A stretch of DNA of 64,000 bases from the NCBI GenBank assembly GCA_013298715.1, contig JAAFIQ010000014.1, positions 1 to 64,000 of the forward strand, written 5' to 3'. Origin of the DNA: Bacteroidota bacterium. GTDB lineage: Bacteria; Bacteroidota; Bacteroidia; B-17B0; Aurantibacillaceae. The position numbers and the translations under genes were made by a program. The notes under the pieces were generated by a model, which ran no database searches, was not told the origin of the DNA, and saw only the letters and a list, made by a program, of their open reading frames with translations. This document shows positions 51,831 to 59,445 of this stretch, in pieces. Within the stretch, counting starts at the first letter, position 1. The number at the start of each line of letters is the position of its first letter.

Positions 51831-54800
51831 TTATCCTAACGGAATTCTAATTATCACTTTCGTTCCTGTTGCATGATTTTCTTCGTCATACAAATCTACT
51901 ATTTCAAGCGAATTGGTAAAAGCACTACTTTGCATTAAATCTAATCGTTCTTGGGTAACAATTAAAGCAGTAGATTGGTGGTAAGTTTCTTTACTCTTTT
52001 CATTTAGTTCACTCGCTTTTTTTCTGCCAATTCCATTATCAAGTACAACACATTCTAATACGTCATTTTCTTCCATAAAACTTATATGTATGCACCCTCT
52101 TTTTTTGTTGTCATACTTTAAACCGTGTTTAATCGCATTTTCTATGAAGGGTTGCAACAACATTGGCGGAACTTTTATGTAGTCCTTTTCAATTTTATTA
52201 TCAACTGTTATTTGATAATCAAACCTATCACCATTACAAAATTTTTCAATGAGTAAATAATTTTCTAAAGTATTTATTTCTTCTTCTAAAGTAATACTAC
52301 TTTGCCTTGAATTATCCAGTATTTGGCGCATTAACCTAGAAAACTTAGCTAAATAATATCTGGCTTTTTGCTCATTATCTGTTCCAATTTGCGATTGTAT
52401 TGAGTTTAATGCATTAAAAATAAAATGAGGATTCATTTGCAAGCGCAATGCTTTTTGTTCGAGTTCTAGTACTTCTTTTTCGAGCAATGTTTTTTTCTGA
52501 GCTTCAGCAGCCTTTGATTTAACAAGATTCACACGCCACTTAAAGATGAAAATCACTAAGGCTATACTAGCTAGTGCAACAAGAAGAATAAACCACCACC
52601 TTAACCAATACGGTGGAGCAATGTAAAATTTAATAGTTGCAGGATTTTTATTCCAAACGCCATCTTCGTTACATGCTTTTACTTTAAATACATAATTGCC
52701 ATAACTTAAATTTGGATACGAAAAAGTATGCTGCGTTGAAACTGGCGACCAGTCTTTATCAAATCCTTCAAGCATCCATTGGTATTTTACTGCGTAGGGA
52801 TTACTAAAATTTATTGAAATAAAATCGAAGGTTAAATGATTTTGATTGTAGGGAAGATTAAGGTTAGAAACCTTATTCCAATCACCAATAAAATTTTTAT
52901 AACTTGTATTTGAAATTGGTTCGTAAAACAACTTCACATTAGTAATACTTGTAATTGGCTCGTTTAAATTTAATACGGTGTTTGCTGGATTATACTTAAT
53001 TAAACCGTTTATGGTGCCAAACCAAATACTACCATCCTCATCTTTAAAAACAGCATTTTGACAAGTTTCAATTCCTGTAAATCCTTCACCTTTGCCGTAA
53101 TGTTTAATTTCTTTAATAGTCGATTCTTTATCCAAAAATAAATGGTCCAAGCCCGTTTCGCTTCCAGCTAAAATGTTTCCATTGTTATCTTTACTAATTA
53201 AATAGATATTGGATGAGGTTAATCCTTTCGTGTGATTGTAGTTTTTTATTTTTAATTCGTTATTCAGTTCTATGCAGGCTAATCCTTCGCCAGCTGTGCC
53301 CACCCATAAATTTCCATTATTGTCGTTTTCTAAACATTTAATGTTGTTCGAGGGCAATCCCTCTCTTTTGGTAAAAGATTTATCCAGAAGCCTATTTTTA
53401 ATAATTCTTCCAATTCCTTCTGTTTCTGTGCCATACCATAAGCCGTGCTTATTATCTTGCAATAAACATGTAATCCTATTTGATAGTAAACCATCCTTAA
53501 CTGTATAATTAATTAAGTTAATTTTTTCATTATTAAATGTTAGTTTGTAAATGCCAGAGCCAGCGGTAGCAACCCATAAATTTTCATTTTCATCTGTTGT
53601 CATTGCTCTTATATATTTTTTATCAAGCCCTTCAACTTTTTTAAATTCAAAACCATTATAAGAAAATAATCCTTCACCATCTGCACCAAAATATAACGTC
53701 CCATCTTTACTTTGCGCAATGGCTTTTATTTTAGCATTAATAAAGCCATTTGTGGCATTGTAGTTATAAAACTTAGAGCTGTCGTAAAGTGAAATTCCTT
53801 TATCTGCAGTTCCAATCCATAAGCGTTTATTATTATCTCTAAAAACACTGTAAACAAAATTTCCTGCCATGCCTGATGATTTATCAAACACTGTGAATTG
53901 TTTTCCAAAATAATTGCAAATACCACCGCCCGATGTACCAAACCAGTAATTACCACTTTTGTCTTTTATGGCGCACCTTACATGGTTGTTACTCAATCCT
54001 TCCTGTTCAGTTAACCAAGTAAATAGTTTAGTACGTGTATTATACTGAGCAACACCACTATTCAAGGTAGTTAACCAAACATTATCATTATCCATACAAA
54101 AGTTCAAAACCGTTTGTTTGTATAACTCTTGCTTTAAATCTATTCTGTAAAATTTTTTGTGATTAAACAGGTAGGCACCATCACCATAAGTGCCAATCCA
54201 AATAGTACCATTTAAATCCTGACTAATACAAGTAACGGAGTTGTTATTAAAGCCATCTTCTTTAGTAAATTTTTTTAATGAAAATTGACTATTGATTTCT
54301 GAAATTTTACCAAGTCCTTCTGAACTACCAAACCAAATAACTCCATCATTATCGGCAAAAATTGAAAGAACTGAAATTTTTCTATAGTTTAACTCATCAG
54401 TTACGTAATGTATTCCTTTTTCATCAATCATTACAACTCCCATATTAGTAGCTAGCCATTTTCTATTTTTTTTATCAATAGATATTCCATAAATAGTAAC
54501 TTGGTCATTAATAGTTTTTAAGTTTATTTTTTTAAACGTTATTCCATTATAAACTGATACGCCGTTGTTTGTACCAATCCATAAATTATGATTTAAATCT
54601 TCTTGAATAGAAAAAATGTAATTATTCGTAAGACCATCTTTTACAGTAAATGTTTTAAACTCTATGCCATCGTATCTTGTAATACCACCACCTCTGGTAC
54701 CTAACCATAAATAGCCTCGGGAATCTTGCAACAATGAATAAACTTGCGATTGGGCCACACCGTCTTTTACAGAATAGTTGTGAAAGTTGTACTGTTGACC

Positions 54801-54872
54801 TAAAAATGGTTGAGACAAAATAAGTAGCAAAAAAACAATACTGTTTTTAAAAATTAAATTCTTTTTCTCCAA
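51831..54872 (-). CDS. Two-component sensor kinase with Reg_prop propellers, Y_Y_Y domain and LytS-type kinase
   Basis: The periplasmic part is two seven-bladed Reg_prop propellers of repeated DGL(T/S)NNxI...(L/I)W(I/F)GT blades, then a Y_Y_Y domain (YKWMLEGFDKDW-like). One membrane helix (FILLVALASIALVIFIFKW) and a HisKA_7TM/LytS-type kinase follow (NPHFIFNALNSIQSQ, PFIENAIKHGLKY, DNGIGRKKA). The ORF track starts at 54980. The TTG at 54872 would put the signal peptide (EKKNLIFKNSIVFLLLILSQ) at the N-terminus, which I prefer. It pairs with the downstream LytTR regulator. The ligand is unknown. Confidence 0.88.
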   Translation of the reverse strand: MEKKNLIFKNSIVFLLLILSQPFLGQQYNFHNYSVKDGVAQSQVYSLLQDSRGYLWLGTRGGGITRYDGIEFKTFTVKDGLTNNYIFSIQEDLNHNLWIGTNNGVSVYNGITFKKINLKTINDQVTIYGISIDKKNRKWLATNMGVVMIDEKGIHYVTDELNYRKISVLSIFADNDGVIWFGSSEGLGKISEINSQFSLKKFTKEDGFNNNSVTCISQDLNGTIWIGTYGDGAYLFNHKKFYRIDLKQELYKQTVLNFCMDNDNVWLTTLNSGVAQYNTRTKLFTWLTEQEGLSNNHVRCAIKDKSGNYWFGTSGGGICNYFGKQFTVFDKSSGMAGNFVYSVFRDNNKRLWIGTADKGISLYDSSKFYNYNATNGFINAKIKAIAQSKDGTLYFGADGEGLFSYNGFEFKKVEGLDKKYIRAMTTDENENLWVATAGSGIYKLTFNNEKINLINYTVKDGLLSNRITCLLQDNKHGLWYGTETEGIGRIIKNRLLDKSFTKREGLPSNNIKCLENDNNGNLWVGTAGEGLACIELNNELKIKNYNHTKGLTSSNIYLISKDNNGNILAGSETGLDHLFLDKESTIKEIKHYGKGEGFTGIETCQNAVFKDEDGSIWFGTINGLIKYNPANTVLNLNEPITSITNVKLFYEPISNTSYKNFIGDWNKVSNLNLPYNQNHLTFDFISINFSNPYAVKYQWMLEGFDKDWSPVSTQHTFSYPNLSYGNYVFKVKACNEDGVWNKNPATIKFYIAPPYWLRWWFILLVALASIALVIFIFKWRVNLVKSKAAEAQKKTLLEKEVLELEQKALRLQMNPHFIFNALNSIQSQIGTDNEQKARYYLAKFSRLMRQILDNSRQSSITLEEEINTLENYLLIEKFCNGDRFDYQITVDNKIEKDYIKVPPMLLQPFIENAIKHGLKYDNKKRGCIHISFMEENDVLECVVLDNGIGRKKASELNEKSKETYHQSTALIVTQERLDLMQSSAFTNSLEIVDLYDEENHATGTKVIIRIPLG

Positions 54873-54985
54873 TACAATACAGGTAAATTTTACTGTTAAG
54901 AATAGATTTGCCAACGGTGGAACTAACAAGCTTAACACAACATTTGTTAAAAAATTCCTTATAGAATTGGGAATAAACATTTAAT

Positions 54986-54993
54986 CAAATATA
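54986..54993 (-). promoter_or_regulatory. Candidate -7 box (TATATTTG) of the sensor kinase gene
   Basis: The minus-strand TATATTTG fits TAnnTTTG. Its expected start site near 54980 coincides with the ORF-track ATG, which would make that start leaderless. This supports the internal TTG start at 54872 with a leader of about 110 nt. Confidence 0.45.
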
Positions 54994-55058
54994 GAAAACA
55001 CTTTCAATTAAATTAACAGCGAATAATAAAAGCCTCAAATTTTCTTTAAACCTAAGAG

Positions 55059-55066
55059 TAATTTTG
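55059..55066 (+). promoter_or_regulatory. Candidate -7 box (TAATTTTG) of pbpC
   Basis: TAATTTTG lies 20 bp before the pbpC ATG, in the same position class as the mqnC box, and shares the extended form TAATTTTGAA with it. Confidence 0.45.
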
Positions 55067-55086
55067 AACATGATTAGTAAAAAGCA

Positions 55087-57504
55087 ATGTTACCACAATT
55101 AGAAGTATTAAGAAGTTCGACTACGTTTTTAGTTTACAAAAGAGTTAAGGGATTTTTGTTTTACATATTTACAGTGCTTAAATATTGGAAGAAGCGCATA
55201 CTACTAGTTGGCTTTACGATTTTTATAATATGGTATATTAATTGCTTACCAAGCGTGTTGTTTAATTGTCCTTATTCAACTGTATTGTTTGATGGGAATG
55301 GAAATTTGTTAGGTGCTAAAATTGCTAAAGACGGGCAATGGAGATTTAAAGCCGAGAAAACTATTCCAGAAAAAATGGAAAAATGTTTAATTGAATTTGA
55401 GGATAGGAATTTTTATAAACATTATGGTATCAGTGCAAAAGGTATTGGAAGAGCTATTTACCAAAACATTAAAAGTAAGAAGGTGGTAAGTGGCGGAAGC
55501 ACATTAACCATGCAAGTTGCAAGAATGATGCGTAAAAATCCACCACGTACAGTTGCTGAAAAAATTATTGAAATGATAATTGCTACAAGGTTAGAAATAA
55601 GGTATAGCAAAAAGGAATTATTAAAAAATTATTTAGCTAACGCTCCTTTCGGAAATAACGTAGTTGGCATGGAAGCTGCTGCTTGGCGTTATTTTGGTAG
55701 AAAGCCAGAGCAATTAAGTTGGGCGGAAAGCGCTATGTTGGCAGTATTGCCTAATGCCCCGGGACTAATTTATCCTGGAAGAAATCACCAACGATTATTA
55801 GAAAAGCGTAACCGATTATTAAAACGTTTATTCGAAGCCAAACAGTTTGATAAAACAACATATAACCTATCTCTGCAAGAACCCTTGCCTAATAAACCAT
55901 TACCACTACCTCAATTCGCGCCACATTTGCTCAATAAATTTATAAAAGATGGCTACGAAGGAAAAACAATTTATTCAAGTATTGATTATAATCTACAATT
56001 AAAAGCAATTGAGTTGATAAACGCGCACAGTTTAATACTTCAGCAAAACAAAATTTACAATGGAGCATTACTAATAACATCCGTTAAAACAGGAAAAATT
56101 TTAGCGTATGTTGGTAATACAAATTTAATAGATGCAGAACAAGGTTGTGCTGTAGATTGCATACAGGCTGCAAGAAGTACTGGAAGTATTTTAAAGCCAT
56201 TTCTATTTGAAAAATGTTTAGAAGACGGTTTAATAACACCAACAACTCTGCTTCCTGATATTCCTACTCAGTATGGAAGTTTTTCTCCAAAAAATTTTAC
56301 TAAACAATACGATGGCGCAATACCCGCAAATAAGGCCTTGGCGCGAAGTTTAAATATTCCTATGGTACGGTTATTAAATGAATATGGTTTAGAGAAATTT
56401 CACCGAGAGTTAAAATTAATGGGATTAACCACATTGAAGCGAAATGCCAAACATTACGGTTTATCTTTAATATTGGGAGGTGCAGAGGCAAAGCTATGGG
56501 ATTTGAATTTGGCGTACACACAAATGGCGCAGCAGTTGAAGTATAATGCCACAAAAAAAATAACTTTTCTCAAAGATGAAACGGATAAAAAAACGAAAAC
56601 GCAAGTAATTAAAATGGATGAAGGCTGCATTTACGCAACGTTTGAGGCTATGGTGGATGCCAACCGACCCGATGAAGATGGTAATTGGCGCGCCTTTTCG
56701 TCGCAACAAAAAATTGCATGGAAAACAGGAACAAGTTTTGGATACAGAGATGCATGGGCTATTGGAGTAACTCCAGATTACGTAGTATCTATATGGGTTG
56801 GAAACGCAGACGGAGAAGGCAGACCTGGTCTAACTGGTTTAAACGCTGCGGCACCATTATTGTTTGATGTGTTTTCAAAATTGCCAACAACGGTTAATTG
56901 GTTTACAAAGCCAACAGATGAATTAGAAAAAGTTGCCATTTGCAGAGAGAGCGGTCATAGGGCATCATCTTTGTGTAATAATAGTGATATGATGCAAATT
57001 CCTAAACCATGTTTAAATACAATAGCTTGTCCTTACCATCAATTAGTTCATTTGAATGTGAGCAGAACTCACAGGGTAGATAGCGAGTGTGAGACAATTT
57101 TTAACATGCGCCACGAAGCTTGGTTTGTATTACCACCTTTAATTGAAAAGTATTATAAATTTAATCATCCAAACTACAAAGAGTTACCAAGTTATAAGTT
57201 AGAATGCATGGTTAAACTAGCAGATAAAGCAATGGCCTTGCTATATCCAAAACCCAATAGTAAAATTTATGTACCTATAGAAATTGATGGAAAAATAGGA
57301 AGAACAATTTTTGAGGCAACACACCGCAACTTAAACTCTAGTATCTATTGGCATTTAGATGATGCTTACATTGGCGAAACGAAGGAGATACATCAATTAG
57401 CCTTAAATCCTAGTGTTGGTAAACATAAATTACTACTTGTGGATGAAAACGGCATAAGCATACAACTGAAATTTGAAATATTAGGAAAAGATTTAGGTTT
57501 GTAA
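55087..57504 (+). CDS. pbpC: Penicillin-binding protein 1C
   Basis: This is a bifunctional peptidoglycan synthase. After a membrane anchor it has a GT51 transglycosylase domain (EFEDRNFYKHYGIS; GGSTLTMQVARM; NAPFGNNVVGMEAAAWRYFG). The transpeptidase domain has the SxxK nucleophile in STGSILKPF and KTGTSFGYRDAW. A C-terminal BiPBP_C domain follows (PNSKIYVPIEIDG, then YWHLDDAYIG). The 805-aa length fits PBP1C. Its association with alpha-2-macroglobulin is a known genomic pairing, here with regulatory genes in between. It is divergent from the kinase gene. Confidence 0.94.
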   Translation: MLPQLEVLRSSTTFLVYKRVKGFLFYIFTVLKYWKKRILLVGFTIFIIWYINCLPSVLFNCPYSTVLFDGNGNLLGAKIAKDGQWRFKAEKTIPEKMEKCLIEFEDRNFYKHYGISAKGIGRAIYQNIKSKKVVSGGSTLTMQVARMMRKNPPRTVAEKIIEMIIATRLEIRYSKKELLKNYLANAPFGNNVVGMEAAAWRYFGRKPEQLSWAESAMLAVLPNAPGLIYPGRNHQRLLEKRNRLLKRLFEAKQFDKTTYNLSLQEPLPNKPLPLPQFAPHLLNKFIKDGYEGKTIYSSIDYNLQLKAIELINAHSLILQQNKIYNGALLITSVKTGKILAYVGNTNLIDAEQGCAVDCIQAARSTGSILKPFLFEKCLEDGLITPTTLLPDIPTQYGSFSPKNFTKQYDGAIPANKALARSLNIPMVRLLNEYGLEKFHRELKLMGLTTLKRNAKHYGLSLILGGAEAKLWDLNLAYTQMAQQLKYNATKKITFLKDETDKKTKTQVIKMDEGCIYATFEAMVDANRPDEDGNWRAFSSQQKIAWKTGTSFGYRDAWAIGVTPDYVVSIWVGNADGEGRPGLTGLNAAAPLLFDVFSKLPTTVNWFTKPTDELEKVAICRESGHRASSLCNNSDMMQIPKPCLNTIACPYHQLVHLNVSRTHRVDSECETIFNMRHEAWFVLPPLIEKYYKFNHPNYKELPSYKLECMVKLADKAMALLYPKPNSKIYVPIEIDGKIGRTIFEATHRNLNSSIYWHLDDAYIGETKEIHQLALNPSVGKHKLLLVDENGISIQLKFEILGKDLGL

Positions 57505-57531
57505 TTGATTAAAGATTTTGTGTCTTCTGCC

Positions 57532-57560
57532 AAACAGGAATTTAAAGGTTCCTGTTTTTT
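57532..57560 (+). terminator. Rho-independent terminator of pbpC
   Basis: A 9-bp stem AAACAGGAA / TTCCTGTTT with an 8-nt loop is followed by Ts, 28 bp beyond the pbpC stop. Confidence 0.8.
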
Positions 57561-57566
57561 AAACCT

Positions 57567-57632
57567 TGGCTGAACTGAGGCCCTCGAAGGTGGCTGAGGC
57601 TCTCGAAGGTGGCTGAGGCTCTCGAAGCCACC
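57567..57632. repeat. Tandem/REP-like repeat TGGCTGAGGCTCTCGAAGG
   Basis: Three adjacent units are present. The first (57567-57590) has a 5-bp insertion, and the others (57591-57609, 57610-57627) are 19/18 bp. The last unit folds with the following CCACC into GGTGGCT / AGCCACC around an inner GAG/CTC. The C of the final pair is the first base of the stop triplet of the minus-strand gene. The GC-rich composition contrasts with the surroundings. Confidence 0.75.
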
Positions 57633-58213
57633 TAAAACCCAAGCATAAATCCTACTTGTATAATAGGATTCCTATAAATACTTAATTGATTTGGAATAAA
57701 ATTATAGAGAATTGTTACTGAACTGCCGAAATTATCCCCAAATCGTTGCATATAACCCCCGCCACCCATCAAATATGGTACCCATGTTCGCTCATTTATA
57801 TTTGTAGAACTAAAAATGTTTTGTTGATTTAACAACTCTCCCTGAGCTTGTAGAAAGAAAGATTGACCAAACATATAACGTGCAAAACTAAAAGGGCCAT
57901 AAATACTTTGTCTATATACACTACTTCCTATGCGCTGACTAATATATGTGAAGTTTCCTCCAAAGCCTACTGCAAGTTTGTCTGTTACCCTATACCCTAA
58001 ATGAGGATTACCAGTAGCGTAAAACGTATTATTAAAAAAACCAGGCATTACCATTCCACCAAAAAAGAATTTTTTTCTCCACTCTGTATTTCTGGGCTTT
58101 TCTTTAATTTTTTCTTTTACTTTCGATGTATCTCCAGTATAAACTTCATCTACCTGAGCATTAACAAAGATACTTAATAATAGAAAAAGTAATAGAACGT
58201 GTAATTTATACAT
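57632..58213 (-). CDS. Secreted outer-membrane beta-barrel-like protein, 193 aa
   Basis: A signal peptide (MYKLHVLLLFLLLSIFVNAQ) is followed by a short charged linker and then alternating aromatic beta strands ending in IQVGFMLGF, an aromatic C-terminal end typical of barrels. I would class it as a small eight-stranded outer-membrane barrel. The function is unknown. It is divergent from the SDR gene, with facing -7 boxes in the 31-bp gap. Confidence 0.7.
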   Translation of the reverse strand: MYKLHVLLLFLLLSIFVNAQVDEVYTGDTSKVKEKIKEKPRNTEWRKKFFFGGMVMPGFFNNTFYATGNPHLGYRVTDKLAVGFGGNFTYISQRIGSSVYRQSIYGPFSFARYMFGQSFFLQAQGELLNQQNIFSSTNINERTWVPYLMGGGGYMQRFGDNFGSSVTILYNFIPNQLSIYRNPIIQVGFMLGF

Positions 58214-58217
58214 TGCT

Positions 58218-58238
58218 TATATTTGTAAAACAAATTTA
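58218..58238. promoter_or_regulatory. Face-to-face -7 boxes between two divergent genes
   Basis: TATATTTG (58218-58225, plus) and TAAATTTG (58231-58238, minus) are separated by 5 bp and form an imperfect palindrome. Plus transcription would start about 14 nt before the SDR ATG, and minus transcription about 12 nt before the barrel gene. Confidence 0.5.
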
Positions 58239-58244
58239 CAAAAT

Positions 58245-58943
58245 ATGTTGGTTATTATTACAGGCGCATCTAAAGGAATTGGCTATGAACTCACTAAATT
58301 ATTTATGCAACAGCCTAATTATGCTGTTATGGGAATTGCACGTAATTGTGATTCGTTAATTAAACTTAATAAAAACAAGGCATATTCTAATTTACTTCCA
58401 ATACAGGCAGATATTACAAAAGAACAAGATATTCTAAAAATATACAAGCAAGTTAAATTGCTAAACTTACCAGTGGTATCGCTTGTAAATAATGCAGGCC
58501 AAATTGTAAATAAATCTTTCGAAAAGATTTCTAAAAAAGAGTTGCACAACGTTTATTCTACTAATGTGTTTGCTCCGTTTATTTTGGTTCAAAAACTTTT
58601 GCCTTTTTTAGGAAAAAAAGTTCGTACACATGTTGTGAATATAAGCAGCATGGGCGGTTTTCAAGGTAGCTCAAAATTTTCAGGATTAAGCGCTTATAGC
58701 AGTAGTAAAGCTGCCTTGAGTGGGCTAACGGAATGCTTAGCAGAAGAGTTTAAAAGTAAAAATATTGCAGTTAATTGTTTAGCAATTGGTGCGGTGCAAA
58801 CCCAAATGCTCAGCAAGGCATTTCCGGGCTATCAAGCACCCTTAACGCCAACTCAAATGGCGAGTTATATTTTTGAATTTACAATAAATGGACATAATTA
58901 TTTTAACGGTAAAATTTTACCAGTATCTTTATCGACCCCATAA
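58245..58943 (+). CDS. Short-chain dehydrogenase/reductase
   Basis: This is an NAD(P)-dependent oxidoreductase of the classical SDR type: TGASKGIG cofactor loop, VNNAGQ, the catalytic Ser region NISSMGG and the YxxxK motif YSSSK. The length of 232 aa is normal. The substrate cannot be inferred. It is followed 9 bp later by a secreted-protein gene and then the TonB receptor gene, so it may head a three-gene transcript. Confidence 0.9.
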   Translation: MLVIITGASKGIGYELTKLFMQQPNYAVMGIARNCDSLIKLNKNKAYSNLLPIQADITKEQDILKIYKQVKLLNLPVVSLVNNAGQIVNKSFEKISKKELHNVYSTNVFAPFILVQKLLPFLGKKVRTHVVNISSMGGFQGSSKFSGLSAYSSSKAALSGLTECLAEEFKSKNIAVNCLAIGAVQTQMLSKAFPGYQAPLTPTQMASYIFEFTINGHNYFNGKILPVSLSTP

Positions 58944-58952
58944 TTTAAAAAA

Positions 58953-59444
58953 ATGAAAAATTATTTATTTCTTTTCGTAAGTATTCTTTCTCTTAATTCA
59001 ATTGCGCAAAAAAAATTTAAAGTTGAGTTAGAATTCAAATACAAACAACCCTATTGTGGAGCAGCAAAACCAAATGCGCAACAAATAGCAGAAGCTGAAA
59101 TAGAGCGCCCGCTAGACAAACAAACATTTTATGTTTATCTAAATAATATTTGTGTTGATACTTTGCTTACCAACGATAGTGGCAGAGTAGTCATAAAATA
59201 TTTACCGGGTGTTTATAATTTATTTGAGCCTTGGAAAATTTTGAAAAAAACACCTGATGGCTCACCTGTTACCGATTTTCATAAACCGTGTTTGGCAAAA
59301 GAGTGGGCCAAACCGAATTACGAACTCACCATTAAAGAAGACGATTTTAATTTAAAGTATTTTGAAATTAGTGCAAGTCGTTGTTCAAACCAATTGGCAT
59401 GTTTAAAGGTGCGCCATTTGCCTTCACTTATAAAACGAAAGTAA
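58953..59444 (+). CDS. Secreted hypothetical protein, 163 aa
   Basis: A signal peptide (ending NSIAQ) is followed by a beta-rich domain with Cys pairs (PYCGAAKP, NICVDTL, HKPCLAKEW, SRCSNQLAC) that could form two disulfides. It starts as KKFKVELEFKYKQPYCGAAKP. I do not recognise a family. It lies 9 bp after the SDR gene and 1 bp before the TonB receptor, so a periplasmic or surface partner role for the receptor is plausible. Confidence 0.65.
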   Translation: MKNYLFLFVSILSLNSIAQKKFKVELEFKYKQPYCGAAKPNAQQIAEAEIERPLDKQTFYVYLNNICVDTLLTNDSGRVVIKYLPGVYNLFEPWKILKKTPDGSPVTDFHKPCLAKEWAKPNYELTIKEDDFNLKYFEISASRCSNQLACLKVRHLPSLIKRK

Positions 59445-59445
59445 T

